A stretch of 38,830 nt of DNA, taken from NCBI GenBank assembly GCA_023228985.1, contig JALOAC010000026.1:1-38830 (forward strand), in the 5' to 3' direction. The DNA comes from Thiopseudomonas sp. Its GTDB lineage: Bacteria; Pseudomonadota; Gammaproteobacteria; Pseudomonadales; Pseudomonadaceae. The position numbers were made by a program, and so were the translations under genes. Positions 15,354-23,987 of the stretch are shown here, one piece after another (the first letter of the stretch is position 1; every line of letters starts with the position of its first letter). The notes under the pieces were generated by a model, which had not been told where the DNA came from, searched no databases, and saw only the letters and a list, made by a program, of their open reading frames with translations.

Positions 15354-15836
15354 TTATTGCTGGGTTATAACTCTGAGCGTTACGCTGCCTTGATATGTCA
15401 CGCCGTCAGCGTCGCGGCGGCTGGACATGCTCTCAACTCGAACAGATACAGCGCGGCCGACTGTTTGTCCTGCCGGCAGAATAGACATGCTCATTTCCAT
15501 TCCGTCTGCAGTGACAAATGGCACTTCGCCGGGTTCAACAAGCAGCTGAATATGGGATGTTAAATCTAATGGCCTTTCATCAAGAGCGGCTTCGATTTCA
15601 GAGCTAATGCGCCTGACCTCTGCGCGGCCTTTGTAGTCCGACCAGACTGACAGATAGATGTATCGTTTTGCGCGCTTCCTGCCCGATATTGGGCTGATAT
15701 TTTTGATCTGCTCGCTATCAATCGTCACGTAAGGATAACCGGTGCCCATAGGCACCGAATCATATACTGGCACGCTCAGCTCAGAACTGAGTCGATCATA
15801 GAGCGCGGCTTGCAGCGCAATTGACGGGTCGCTCAT
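15354..15836 (-). CDS. Tail terminator/completion protein (DUF3168)
   Basis: The 160-residue protein has the DUF3168 pattern: an ALQAALYDRLS start, VPVYDSVPMGTGYPYVTI, then an IYLSVWSDYKGRAEVRRI core. This family includes lambda gpU-like proteins that cap the tail tube and join it to the head. The start overlaps the stop of the gene upstream (ATGA), and the tail tube gene follows. Confidence 0.82.
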   Translation of the reverse strand: MSDPSIALQAALYDRLSSELSVPVYDSVPMGTGYPYVTIDSEQIKNISPISGRKRAKRYIYLSVWSDYKGRAEVRRISSEIEAALDERPLDLTSHIQLLVEPGEVPFVTADGMEMSMSILPAGQTVGRAVSVRVESMSSRRDADGVTYQGSVTLRVITQQ

Positions 15837-16084
15837 TTTTCCAGCCTTTCAGGGTATCTATTATCCTGAATTTTAGCAGCGCTAGATAATTCAACCGTCA
15901 CCAGCCCGCGCAGCTTGCGAGTGTAGATATAGTCGCTGTTTTTCTTTACTCGAGCAGGTTGCGGCATATATATCACGACGCCTTTCGCTGTATCAGCTCT
16001 AATCACGAAAAACACTTCGTTGCCATTTACGAATACGCGCGCCGTTTTTCCCGCTAAAACCGTGTTCTCTACTGTGTAAATCAT
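15833..16084 (-). CDS. Small protein of the head-tail region
   Basis: The start at 16084 has AGAGG 5 bases upstream and gives 83 residues; the frame extends further upstream without a ribosome site. The protein is beta-rich and basic, with no recognised domain. It is coupled to the DUF3168 gene by an ATGA overlap and lies just after the gp10-like gene, so it is probably a minor morphogenesis factor. Confidence 0.55.
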   Translation of the reverse strand: MIYTVENTVLAGKTARVFVNGNEVFFVIRADTAKGVVIYMPQPARVKKNSDYIYTRKLRGLVTVELSSAAKIQDNRYPERLEK

Positions 16085-16103
16085 AGGCACCTCTAAGCAA
16101 TCT

Positions 16104-16601
16104 TTAGCTCGTGCTATCGCTAGCGCTGCCAGCGGCCTTAGCCAGTGTGGAATCAATGGCCTCTTTTATGAGCTCGCGGATTGCGTCCTTGTTTGTATCG
16201 TAAGACGGCCGGATAAATGGATGTGCCGGCCGAGCCGGAACGTCTGGCGAATAGCCAAAGAAGTCTTGTCCGTCAGATTTGTTTTTAACCGGTCCGCGCG
16301 CGCTGTCTTTTGAGCCTTTTGTGCCGTACTCAATAAACCTGAGGTAGAAAAACTTTTTATTGTTCTTCTTGCCGCGCATGCCAATCTGCGCATCGAGTCC
16401 GGCTTTTGAGACAAACGCAGTTAACGCGTCACGTCCGGCGCCAGTATCAACCGGTATTAGTGATTTCTGAGTTTGTAGAACCAGATCAGCCGCTTTTTGC
16501 ATCGCTGGGCGCACATCAGAATCCATCTGATTACCGATGCGACGCAGTACACCGCGCAACTTGAAGTCGCCTTTTATCGAACTACGCCTGCGCGTCGCCA
16601 T
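16104..16601 (-). CDS. HK97 gp10-like head-tail protein
   Basis: The start at 16601 follows AAGGAG by 7 bases and gives 165 residues, overlapping the small gene upstream by 20 bp. The VLQTQKSLIPVDTGAGRDALTAFV and YLRFIEYGTKGSK segments and the PARPAHPFIRPSYD end match the HK97 gp10/tail-component family (gpZ-like role), which helps complete the tail and join it to the head. The last 20 residues are Ala/Ser-rich. Confidence 0.85.
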   Translation of the reverse strand: MATRRRSSIKGDFKLRGVLRRIGNQMDSDVRPAMQKAADLVLQTQKSLIPVDTGAGRDALTAFVSKAGLDAQIGMRGKKNNKKFFYLRFIEYGTKGSKDSARGPVKNKSDGQDFFGYSPDVPARPAHPFIRPSYDTNKDAIRELIKEAIDSTLAKAAGSASDSTS

Positions 16602-16773
16602 CCTGAGGCTCCTTCTCATCAGACTGCTCTGACTTATTGGCTCGAGCGGCCTTGACTTCGACGGCTAAACCTCGATCAATAAGGGCCATCCCCTGCTGTC
16701 GCGACACTGTGACTTCTTGATTCTTTTTTGCCGTTACAGCGCCGCTTAAGTTTGCGTTAACTTTGATTATCAT
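16582..16773 (-). CDS. Small hypothetical protein in the connector cluster
   Basis: The 63-residue protein has GGAG 6-7 bases before the ATG. Its N-terminal half (IIKVNANLSG..., QQGMALIDRGLAVEV) looks like a small beta-alpha fold seen in minor phage head proteins; the C-terminal third is very hydrophilic (Glu, Asp, Gln, Lys). It lies between the head-tail adaptor and gp10-like genes. Function unknown. Confidence 0.55.
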   Translation of the reverse strand: MIIKVNANLSGAVTAKKNQEVTVSRQQGMALIDRGLAVEVKAARANKSEQSDEKEPQDGDAQA

Positions 16774-16782
16774 GGGTATCTC

Positions 16783-17103
16783 CTACGGACTGACAACACT
16801 AGAGCAGAGCAATCGCGTCATGCTGCCGTTATTATTTGGCAGCGCCGCTTCGATTAAATAAGCAGTTCCCGCGCTGACTATGCGCCGTCCGGCTAAAAAA
16901 TCACTCGATGGCCTGACTCGGATCTCTGCAGTGACAGCAGCTGTTAGCTGCTCAGCAACGTTTGATATCCTGCCAGTTGGCAGCGTGATCTCAGCCCATA
17001 GGGGCCGAATATCAACCCATCTAGTGACGTGCCCGCCGAGGCCGTCGTTAATACGTCGCTCTTCTTGCAGCATGGCTCTGTGCCTTAATGCTCCGGCTCT
17101 CAT
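16783..17103 (-). CDS. Head-tail adaptor (head closure) protein
   Basis: With the start at 17103 (ATGA overlap with the gene upstream) the protein has 106 residues. The MRAGALRHRAMLQ start, WVDIRPLWAEI and the AAVTAEIRVR segment are characteristic of the phage head-tail joining family PF05521 (SPP1 gp16-like). It forms a ring below the connector that closes the head and accepts the tail. Confidence 0.82.
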   Translation of the reverse strand: MRAGALRHRAMLQEERRINDGLGGHVTRWVDIRPLWAEITLPTGRISNVAEQLTAAVTAEIRVRPSSDFLAGRRIVSAGTAYLIEAALPNNNGSMTRLLCSSVVSP

Positions 17104-17417
17104 ATGCAGGCCCACCGATGCGGCATCCAGAGCGCAGTTGTAGCCATGGGCACGCTGTTTGCGGTAGCTCCGATAACCACCGACTCTCGATTTGAGTACC
17201 AGTGACCGATCAGTAAAAGAGCGCCTTGCTGGATTGATTTGCTGAAATGTATATCGCGGACCGATGGGGTCGGTGTTGGCTCGTCAGGCGCGATCAGGGT
17301 TCGATTGGTGAATGTTTCAAATGCTGATACAGCTGCGCCGATGTAGCTGCCCAGCAATAAATCATCGTAGTCGTGATCAATACGTAAATGCTGTTTAACT
17401 AACGGGAGCTCGATCAT
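17100..17417 (-). CDS. Head-tail connector protein (gp6-like)
   Basis: The 105-residue protein begins ELPLVKQHLRIDHDYDDLLLGSYIGAAVSAFETFTNR, the pattern of phage gp6-like connector proteins (PF05135; HK97 gp6). These form a ring on the portal after packaging. It lies directly before the head-tail adaptor gene, the canonical order. Confidence 0.85.
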   Translation of the reverse strand: MIELPLVKQHLRIDHDYDDLLLGSYIGAAVSAFETFTNRTLIAPDEPTPTPSVRDIHFSKSIQQGALLLIGHWYSNRESVVIGATANSVPMATTALWMPHRWACI

Positions 17418-17419
17418 GG

Positions 17420-17668
17420 TTATTCTCTATTTGCTGTTTTGCGTTTTTGTGGTGCTTTTCTTTCCGGCTCAGGCTCTAGCTCTGTATCTGGCTCGTAGGC
17501 GTCCAAACTGACATCATCATTATCATCAGCGTACGCCGCAACTTTTAGGTCATTGACCGCAACATGAGCGCATCGATCACTTACCTCGTGCGCACCTGGG
17601 CAGTACTCAACAACCTCATTTCCACCTATTGCGAATTTAAACGACTCATCAACAATAATAATCGGCAT
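17420..17668 (-). CDS. Hypothetical protein between capsid and connector genes
   Basis: The ATG at 17668 has GAGG 6 bases upstream and gives 82 residues. The first 45 residues form a short beta-rich domain (FKFAIGGNEVVEYCPG). The tail is very acidic (Asp/Glu/Pro) and ends in a basic cluster. Similar small genes sit after the capsid gene in many HK97-type phages, some as head decoration or connector accessory proteins. I cannot assign a family. Confidence 0.55.
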   Translation of the reverse strand: MPIIIVDESFKFAIGGNEVVEYCPGAHEVSDRCAHVAVNDLKVAAYADDNDDVSLDAYEPDTELEPEPERKAPQKRKTANRE

Positions 17669-17728
17669 GTTAAACCTCACAATTCGCTAAACCCTGCATC
17701 CCGCAGGGTTGAGCTTTTAGTTAGTAAA

Positions 17729-18931
17729 TTAGGCTGACAAGGTCAGCACTTTGACCGCTTGCGAGTCAGTCAGCATGCCGCCAACGCGCTTGGTGGTGTA
17801 AAAGCCTACGTTTGGCTTGTTGGTGTACGGGTCGCGCAAGACGCGAGTGCCGATGCGGTCAACCACGGTGTAAGCACGCTTGAAGTCGCCGAACAGCACA
17901 GCGTTCGCGTCTGCTGCAACGCTTGGCATGTCTTCGTTTTCGGTGATCCCGTAGCCCAGCAAACTGGAAGGCTGGCCCATCTCTAGGCCTGGACGCCACA
18001 GGTAATCGCCGTCAATGTTCTTCATGGTGCGAACCTTGAACAATGTGTCCGTATTAATCATGAAGCTGGCGTTTGATCGGTAGCCTTTCTTCAAGGCATA
18101 GATAAGCTCGGTCAGCTTATCAGCCGTGAAATCAGCAGAGGTACCAGACTTAAGGTTTTGTAGCGTACCGAACGCGCGGGTTCCGTCAGCAGTTAAAGCC
18201 ATGGCGTAAGCCAGTAGGCCTTTGGGCTTGCTAACACCATTACCCAATAAAAATGCATTGCCTTCTTTTTCTGCAAACTCACGAGCGACTTCCCCAGACA
18301 ACCATGCCTCGGCGTCAAAGAAAATATCGTCCAGGCTGGTCTGCGTGGCCTGCGGGTTTGCGTAAATCTCACCCATGAACGCAGTCAGCTGTGCAAGCGT
18401 AGGCGTACCGGTTGCAGGGCGCGCATCCGTCTCACCAACCCAGCCGCTTGCAGCACCGCCGAGGTTAACTAAGCGCTTGTAGTCCGCCGTACCAATGGTG
18501 ATTTGATTACAAACGCTGCGCATTGGCGACTCATTGCGCAACAGCTCTAAAATGCTCCGATCAAGCTCTTCTGGTACTGCAAATCCGCCGTCTGAATCAA
18601 CGGTTGTCTGCAAGGCTTTAGCTTGCAACTCGGCTAAACCATCGTCCTTGCCTTTGCGCACAAAGCTCATAAACGCCTGTTTGTGCTGATCGATATCTTT
18701 CGATCCGCCGGCACCACCTGGACGCTTGATTGCAAGCAGCTCTTTTTCAAGATCGCTCTTCAGCATATCGAGCTCACCGAGCTTTTCGTTTAACGTATCA
18801 ACCGTGCCAGACAGCTTCGCTTTTTCTGATTCGATGGCGTCAATGCGTTTGTCGTTCTTTTCGGTGAACTCAGTGAATCGAGCGCCGAGTTCGTCTGCTA
18901 CCTGTTTTACGTCTTTAGCTTCTACAGCCAT
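17729..18931 (-). CDS. Major capsid protein, HK97 family
   Basis: The 400-residue protein has an N-terminal charged coiled coil (about 1-75), the scaffolding delta domain that the protease removes. The HK97 fold follows: SDGGFAVPEELDRSILELLRNESPMRSVC, then GWVGE, YANPQATQTSLDD, and a C-terminal VGFYTTKRVGG segment. It builds the T=7-type shell. It lies 3 bp after the protease gene, in the standard portal-protease-capsid order. The last base pairs before 17729 form no clear terminator. Confidence 0.95.
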   Translation of the reverse strand: MAVEAKDVKQVADELGARFTEFTEKNDKRIDAIESEKAKLSGTVDTLNEKLGELDMLKSDLEKELLAIKRPGGAGGSKDIDQHKQAFMSFVRKGKDDGLAELQAKALQTTVDSDGGFAVPEELDRSILELLRNESPMRSVCNQITIGTADYKRLVNLGGAASGWVGETDARPATGTPTLAQLTAFMGEIYANPQATQTSLDDIFFDAEAWLSGEVAREFAEKEGNAFLLGNGVSKPKGLLAYAMALTADGTRAFGTLQNLKSGTSADFTADKLTELIYALKKGYRSNASFMINTDTLFKVRTMKNIDGDYLWRPGLEMGQPSSLLGYGITENEDMPSVAADANAVLFGDFKRAYTVVDRIGTRVLRDPYTNKPNVGFYTTKRVGGMLTDSQAVKVLTLSA

Positions 18932-18934
18932 GAT

Positions 18935-19591
18935 TTATACCCCAATTTGCTTAAGTAAGTTTTTAAGTGAGTCAAAAGCGTCTACTACTTCCGCATCTCG
19001 CGGCGCAATCGCGCTATAGCCCTTAGCCATAAAAGCCTTGGACTGAGTGTGTGAAAATCCTACATCGCGCAGGGCTTTCTCAACATCGCTGGGCCGTGGC
19101 GTTTCTCCGCGACCAAGCGCATTTTTTACTGCTGAAATTCGCGCTTCATCATTCGCAGGAAATGTAACCAATGACACCTCCCACAGATCAATCTCTTTTA
19201 CTTCCCATATGCCTCGGTTGCTGTTGTAGTCGCTGTCAATCTCCATGTAGCCAATCGACATACCAGACAGGCTTCCAAGCTTCATATGTCCGTGCGCGCG
19301 CTTAGCGAGCGGGTCATCCTCAATGAGCAGGCGGCCTTTAACGTAGAGGCCCACATCGTCTTCACGCATCTCTGTGTAAATACCTATAGGCTCTCTCGTG
19401 TCGTGCTGCCACAACATCGCCGGCAGCCTGCCTTTCTCTGCCCACTTTGCAAGCGACTTCTCGAACGCACCTTTAACAACCATATCGCTATAGCTGTCGA
19501 TCGTTCCGAATACCGATCCATAACCCTCAAACTCACCAGAATCCGAAACAGATTTGATTGTCAGGGCTAGATCAAGCCGTTGTTTAGTCAT
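18935..19591 (-). CDS. HK97-type prohead maturation protease
   Basis: The protein has about 218 residues from the ATG at 19591; a second ATG at 19600 adds three residues and neither has a strong ribosome site. The GEFEGYGSVFGTID start, MLWQHD (catalytic His) and SLSGMSIGY (catalytic Ser) are the signature of the U35 prohead protease family. It cleaves the capsid delta domain during maturation. The gene overlaps the portal gene end by 8 bp. Confidence 0.92.
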   Translation of the reverse strand: MTKQRLDLALTIKSVSDSGEFEGYGSVFGTIDSYSDMVVKGAFEKSLAKWAEKGRLPAMLWQHDTREPIGIYTEMREDDVGLYVKGRLLIEDDPLAKRAHGHMKLGSLSGMSIGYMEIDSDYNSNRGIWEVKEIDLWEVSLVTFPANDEARISAVKNALGRGETPRPSDVEKALRDVGFSHTQSKAFMAKGYSAIAPRDAEVVDAFDSLKNLLKQIGV

Positions 19592-20786
19592 TAGCGTCAT
19601 CGTCGCTGCCCTCTGGTTTGCTGGTCATATTTAAAGGCGTTAGATACGCATCGCCACCGTCGCGCGGATTCATATCCTCAAGCGCGCGGCAATCATTGGG
19701 GCTCAATATTCCCCAGTTGATGCCTTTAGCGTAGGAGTCGTATCGGCCTTTTAGGTCGCCGCGCATAAGCGCGCCGGCATTGAATTTTGCATAGTGAGAA
19801 AGCTGTTCGCCTTCTCTGAGCAGCCCGACTTGCACTCGGTGCTCGATGCGGGTCAGGTACGGCACTAGCGAGTAGTTAACAAAGCTCATACCCATGTGTT
19901 CAATATTGTTTAGCGTCATCTTTTCCATGTTCGCGACTAGGTGCGGAGGCACGCGGAACAGTCCGCAAATCTGCGCCTCTGTCATTTTTCGCGATTCAAT
20001 GAACTGGGTGTCCTGCGCGTTTAAACTGATCGGCTTCCAGTCGAGACCCATCTCTAAAATCATCGGTTTGTGCGCGTTGGCCGCGCCCATGTGCTCATCT
20101 TGGAACTGTGTTTTTAGTCGCTTAAAGGCATCATCGGTAAGCTGCTCGCTGGTCTTTAGAACACCGCTTGTAACGGCCCCGTTCTCAAACAGCTTGCTGG
20201 CGTGCTGCTCCATGGTCTGCCCAAGGTTCAGCGCTTGGCGAGCGTATGCGACAGGGTTCAGGCCGTTCAATCCGTCTAGGGTAAAAAGCCTGACGTGCCA
20301 TATCTCATCCTGAGTGAGCGTCTTGGTACCGGACTTAAACGCAACTTCATACTCAACAGTCCAGTCGTCCTTTAGCTTTGGCTTTACTAGGTCCGGGCTA
20401 ATTGGCAGCAGCTCGTTTACGTTGCCCAGCGTCTTAACTTTGTATGCGTAAAAATTACCGCGCAGGCAAAGACAGGCAACAAGTAGCTCCCAAAACTCTT
20501 GGGCTGTCATGTAGCTGTTTGGCGCAATGCTTAGCAGGCGCTGCAGCCCGTGGCCGTCCGCAACGACGCGCTTGTTGCCAGTTTTCTTGTAAAGATTACA
20601 GGGCAGCATGCCGACTGATTCAGATAAAACCCTTACGCAGTTAAATACAGCGGTCAGCTGCATCGGGTCAGATCTGCTTTTCATCAGCTCGGCAAGCTCA
20701 AGGACGGTGACCCCGGTGCTTGATCCTGAGCTAGCAGGAGTCCCGCCACTTTTCGAGCCGAACATATTTTTAAGTAGTTTTATCAT
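19584..20786 (-). CDS. Portal protein, HK97 family
   Basis: The 400-residue protein shows HK97 portal features: an AVFNCVRVLSESVGMLP segment near residue 50, the NPVAYARQALNLG helix and a RVPPHLVANMEKMTLNNIE region near residue 280. It forms the dodecameric ring through which DNA is packaged and released. Its ATG shares a base with the stop of the terminase gene, so the two are translationally coupled. Confidence 0.93.
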   Translation of the reverse strand: MIKLLKNMFGSKSGGTPASSGSSTGVTVLELAELMKSRSDPMQLTAVFNCVRVLSESVGMLPCNLYKKTGNKRVVADGHGLQRLLSIAPNSYMTAQEFWELLVACLCLRGNFYAYKVKTLGNVNELLPISPDLVKPKLKDDWTVEYEVAFKSGTKTLTQDEIWHVRLFTLDGLNGLNPVAYARQALNLGQTMEQHASKLFENGAVTSGVLKTSEQLTDDAFKRLKTQFQDEHMGAANAHKPMILEMGLDWKPISLNAQDTQFIESRKMTEAQICGLFRVPPHLVANMEKMTLNNIEHMGMSFVNYSLVPYLTRIEHRVQVGLLREGEQLSHYAKFNAGALMRGDLKGRYDSYAKGINWGILSPNDCRALEDMNPRDGGDAYLTPLNMTSKPEGSDDDAND

Positions 20787-22513
20787 TAAAGTGTCCGTAT
20801 GCCGTGCTGTTCCAAGTGTTTGGATAGGTCGTCTTTAGCTGGCTCAAGCTGGCTCAATGCCATACCTACAGCCATTATTAGAGCGACGGCCCCATCAATT
20901 TTATTGTCCTCACCCTGCTTAATTGGTCGTACCACGTCATCGTTACCCGGTAAAAATTTGCCGATAACGTTTCCGATACACCACGTCATGATCGGATTGC
21001 CGTCATGATGGAATCGCCCGCTTTCAATCGCGGCCTCAAGCTCCTTCATAGGCGTGCTCATGTTTGTGTAGTTCTGAGTGATGATGACCGGAGTCATGCC
21101 CTCGTCGTCCAGCTGGTGCGATAGGCCTGTTGCACCATGTGGGTCAATAGCGCAATACAAGACAGGGTTGAGCTCGTTAACCTCAACTGCCTCTGCAAGA
21201 ATCTCGCGGTAGTCCACCTCTGCGCCGTCGGTCTCAACCAGTAAGCCCTGACTAACCCACGCCTGATATCGCTCAGCAAGACGCTGATTATCATTGTGCC
21301 AAACTGCATTTTCAGGGACGTAAAACCGTGGCGAAACACTGTAGTAATGTCTCCTGCCGTCTATTTCACGGGTGAAGAGGCGTGGCATTGAGTTCATATC
21401 GAGCTTGCGGGCAAGGTCGAACGCGAGAATGCAACTCTCGTTTGCAAAACTTTCTAGCGTTAAGCTTGGGTCTGCGCACGCCTGCCATGACTGCAGGTTG
21501 AAAAACCCAGTCTTGGCAGAGGTCCAGACGTTTAAATGCTTTGTTTTGAATGTGTTAGCGAAGCGGGCGGAGCGTATCGCGCGCTGCTGCTGACTGATCA
21601 GGTACTCTTTATAGACAGAGATATTGTAGTTTGGGTTGGCTTTTTGCAGGACCAGCGGGTCAGTCCAGTCGTCACCTTCATCAATCGTCCAGATCCATGC
21701 AAACAACTCATCGTCCGGAACTGTGCCATTCAGCATTTCAACACACTGGCGGCGCTTGTCGTAGCAAGGGCCCTCGATGTTCGATCCTGCGGTAGTGATG
21801 ATAAACATCAACGGCTGACGCCGCGCACCCATACCAGTCAGCATCGTCTCGTACATCGATGCGCTTTGGTGTTCGTGATACTCGTCAACTATCGCGCAGC
21901 TGGGCGATGATCCATCGCCAGGGTTGCCAATCATCGGCTCAAATCGGCTGGCATCCGCAGGAATGTTCATATTCGAGGCGTTAACCTCGATGCCGCACGC
22001 ATTTATCAGCCCCGGGCTGCGCTTAACCATCAGGCGCGCAGGCCTGAAAACTTCCCACGCCTGCTTTTCTGTGGTTGCACCCGAGTAAACTTCTGCGCCA
22101 AATTCGTTATCAGCAACAAACATGGCGATGCCGACACCTGCAGCAATAACTGATTTGCCGTTTTTGCGCGGTACCTCCCAATATCCCTCTCTGAACCGCC
22201 TGTACCCGTCTGCTTTTTTTAGCCAGCCATATGTGCAGGCCAGACCAAACAGCTGCCAAGGCTCAAGCGTGATCGGCAGGCGCTTAAATGCCCACTCGCC
22301 TTTTGTGTGCGGCAGCAGCTGGATAAGTCTTAGTTTTTTCTCTGCGGTTTTTGCGCAAAACTTGAACGGATAATCTTTCTTGCGGCTTTTCTTTACATCA
22401 TCAAAGTGGCGCTCGATAGCCTGCTTAATGAACAGGCAGGCGGGGTGCTTTTCTTTTAAAACGTCCCTTGCCCACTTCATCGCCATGCTGACGCTTGCGT
22501 GGGCTTGGGTCAT
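20786..22513 (-). CDS. Terminase large subunit (Terminase_1, HK97 type)
   Basis: The 575-residue protein has an ATPase domain with a Walker A-like RKNGKS (116-121) and a Walker B CAIVDE (207-211, with the catalytic Glu). A nuclease domain begins near CILAFDLA, whose Asp366 would bind metal, and a later Asp in the YCAIDPHG segment supports it. It pumps DNA into the prohead and cuts at the ends. It follows the small subunit by 3 bp. With the HNH gene and TerS nearby, this is a cos-type packaging module. Confidence 0.95.
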   Translation of the reverse strand: MTQAHASVSMAMKWARDVLKEKHPACLFIKQAIERHFDDVKKSRKKDYPFKFCAKTAEKKLRLIQLLPHTKGEWAFKRLPITLEPWQLFGLACTYGWLKKADGYRRFREGYWEVPRKNGKSVIAAGVGIAMFVADNEFGAEVYSGATTEKQAWEVFRPARLMVKRSPGLINACGIEVNASNMNIPADASRFEPMIGNPGDGSSPSCAIVDEYHEHQSASMYETMLTGMGARRQPLMFIITTAGSNIEGPCYDKRRQCVEMLNGTVPDDELFAWIWTIDEGDDWTDPLVLQKANPNYNISVYKEYLISQQQRAIRSARFANTFKTKHLNVWTSAKTGFFNLQSWQACADPSLTLESFANESCILAFDLARKLDMNSMPRLFTREIDGRRHYYSVSPRFYVPENAVWHNDNQRLAERYQAWVSQGLLVETDGAEVDYREILAEAVEVNELNPVLYCAIDPHGATGLSHQLDDEGMTPVIITQNYTNMSTPMKELEAAIESGRFHHDGNPIMTWCIGNVIGKFLPGNDDVVRPIKQGEDNKIDGAVALIMAVGMALSQLEPAKDDLSKHLEQHGIRTL

Positions 22514-22516
22514 ATT

Positions 22517-22999
22517 TTAACCTGATAATAATGATGCGAAAGGGTTGTCCGCCTGACCCTTGCCACCTCCAACAATACGGCTTCGTGAGGATGGATCTAG
22601 GCCAAGCAGGCTGCCGAATGTAGTCATCTGGCGCATTGCCTCATTAGCCGCTGTGAGCGCTGGATTCTTCATCGGGCCACCTTGAGCGCTCTCAACAATA
22701 ATGCCGAGAGCCCGGACGCTTTCTTCGGCGAGCCGCCACTTGTCATAAGCAACGCAAAATGCCTCGACGTTATGCATGTCAGTAATACACAGAACCTTTT
22801 CGCGCAGCAGTTCCGGGACCAGCGTTTCCCACATCGTCTTAGCGCGCGCGCCGAACCAACCCGGTGCATCAATATTTACAACATCGCTAAACTTGGGCTC
22901 AGCGGCATTCAGCGCGCGCTTTCCCGGATTGCCGGCCAGCTTTTTCTGGGCTGTCGGTTTAGGTTTTCGGCCTCGGCCAGATGCAATAATTACACTCAA
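22517..22999 (-). CDS. Terminase small subunit (P27 family)
   Basis: The 160-residue protein has the P27/Phage_terminase_4 pattern: a basic GRGRKPKPTAQKKLAGNPGKR start, AKTMWETLVPELLREKVL, and a LTAANEAMRQMTTFGSLLGLDPSSRSRI end. It recognises the packaging site and recruits TerL. The start taken is TTG at 22999; no ATG lies near the conserved N-terminus. The 136-bp gap upstream is the likely cos region. Confidence 0.9.
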   Translation of the reverse strand: MSVIIASGRGRKPKPTAQKKLAGNPGKRALNAAEPKFSDVVNIDAPGWFGARAKTMWETLVPELLREKVLCITDMHNVEAFCVAYDKWRLAEESVRALGIIVESAQGGPMKNPALTAANEAMRQMTTFGSLLGLDPSSRSRIVGGGKGQADNPFASLLSG

Positions 23000-23135
23000 T
23001 TTCTGACCCCCAAAAACGCGAAGTCGATTTTTTAAATTCGCGGCTGTGAAAAAATAGTTAGGGCGCGGTCTAGTAAGGCGCGTGTCTTGAAACTTTTTGA
23101 CTCCCCCCTCCCTTGTTTTTCAAGCGAGAGCGGCG
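23000..23135. other. Candidate cos/packaging region
   Basis: This 136-bp gene-free stretch lies between the HNH endonuclease and TerS genes, where P27/HK97-type cos phages keep their cohesive-end site. It holds A/T-rich and GC-rich blocks and a pyrimidine run near 23101-23115 (CTCCCCCCTCCC). The nick positions cannot be read from sequence alone. Confidence 0.4.
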
Positions 23136-23534
23136 TCAGGATCGTCGTGGCGAGTTTCCGAACCCACCATCCTCACTAGCGGTCTTGGATGAGTGACACG
23201 ACGCGCACAGCGCCTGCCAGTTCGTCTTATCCCAGAACAATTCTTGACAACCTTTATGTGGCACTCGGTGATCGACGTTGGTCGCGGCAGTGGTCATGCC
23301 GCTTGATTCGCATTGAACACACAGCGGATGGCTGCGCAAATAACCAGCGCGCGCCTTTTGCCATGCGTAACCGTAGCCTCTTTGTGTACTGCTACCGCGC
23401 CGACTGTCGTGACGCCTAGCCACAGCCTTGGCCGCAGTCTCAGCAACATGCGCATGCTTGTCGCAATAGCGCGGGTTACGAGTAAGGACGTTACAGCCCA
23501 GTGCAATGCATGGCTTTTTAGGTCTGGGAGCCAT
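23136..23534 (-). CDS. HNH endonuclease of the packaging module
   Basis: The 132-residue protein has an N-terminal zinc-knuckle-like part (CIALGCN...YCDKH) and an HNH nuclease domain. Within that, HPLCVQC, VDHRVPHKGC and ALCASCHSSKTA give the Cys pairs, the catalytic Asp-His and the last His. HNH proteins next to terminase genes in HK97-type phages assist cos cleavage. Its ATG overlaps the holin stop (TAATG on the minus strand). Confidence 0.9.
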   Translation of the reverse strand: MAPRPKKPCIALGCNVLTRNPRYCDKHAHVAETAAKAVARRHDSRRGSSTQRGYGYAWQKARAGYLRSHPLCVQCESSGMTTAATNVDHRVPHKGCQELFWDKTNWQALCASCHSSKTASEDGGFGNSPRRS

Positions 23535-23851
23535 TAGCTAAACCTTCGCGTAGCCCAGCGCTCAATAAACTCTCGAGCCTTATCAATACCAATAAGGCCA
23601 ATGAAGATAGATGCGCCCCACGTCCAGCCCTCGTTGATATCCATAGCCTGCAATCCCTTGGCTGTCATCATGATAAGCACGGTGCCAATAGTGGCTTCTA
23701 GTAGCTCAGCCTTCCATGTGCGGCCATTGCCGTACAACTGGATACGCATGTAATAAAGAATAAAAGTCATCATCATGATTAACCCATGTTCACGCAGGGT
23801 CGCGACGATGCCAGCCCAGAAACTCAGATCTTTATCAGGCATGGTTCGCAT
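23534..23851 (-). CDS. Holin, lambda S-like, possible dual start
   Basis: The 105-residue protein has three hydrophobic segments (about 20-38, 50-66 and 78-92) and a basic C-terminus. The layout DKDLSFWAGIVATLREHG...YYMRIQLYGNG...EATIG matches the lambda S/phage_holin_3 family. It opens the inner membrane at a set time to release the endolysin. The N-terminus is M1-R-T-M4-PDKD, like the M-K-M start of lambda S, where the longer form with an extra basic residue acts as antiholin. GAGAG lies 9 bases before the second ATG. The gene lies far from the endolysin gene (21 kb), at the head of the late operon. Confidence 0.82.
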   Translation of the reverse strand: MRTMPDKDLSFWAGIVATLREHGLIMMMTFILYYMRIQLYGNGRTWKAELLEATIGTVLIMMTAKGLQAMDINEGWTWGASIFIGLIGIDKAREFIERWATRRFS

Positions 23852-23883
23852 CTCTCAACCCCACGGGTCAAATAGTAGGCAAT

Positions 23884-23916
23884 AAAAAACCCCAGACCAA
23901 TTGCTTGGCTGGGGTT
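23884..23916 (-). terminator. Strong terminator before the holin (tR'-like)
   Basis: An 8-bp stem (AACCCCAG 23888-23895, CTGGGGTT 23909-23916) with an inner CCAA/TTGG stem is followed on the minus strand by six T. It lies between the Q-like gene and the holin, downstream of a promoter-like TTGACA. Confidence 0.8.
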
Positions 23917-23955
23917 GCTGTATGTCTCATGCACACGTAAAAATCGCATGATGGA

Positions 23956-23987
23956 TATATATTCGGCCATGCGGCCACTCATGTCAA
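23956..23987 (-). promoter_or_regulatory. Candidate late promoter (PR'-like)
   Basis: On the minus strand a perfect -35 TTGACA (23987-23982) overlaps the stop of the Q-like gene and is followed by an AATATATAT tract. A -10 of AATATA gives an 18-bp spacer and TATATA gives 20. Transcription would start about 30 bp before the strong terminator, as at lambda PR'-tR'. Confidence 0.4.
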
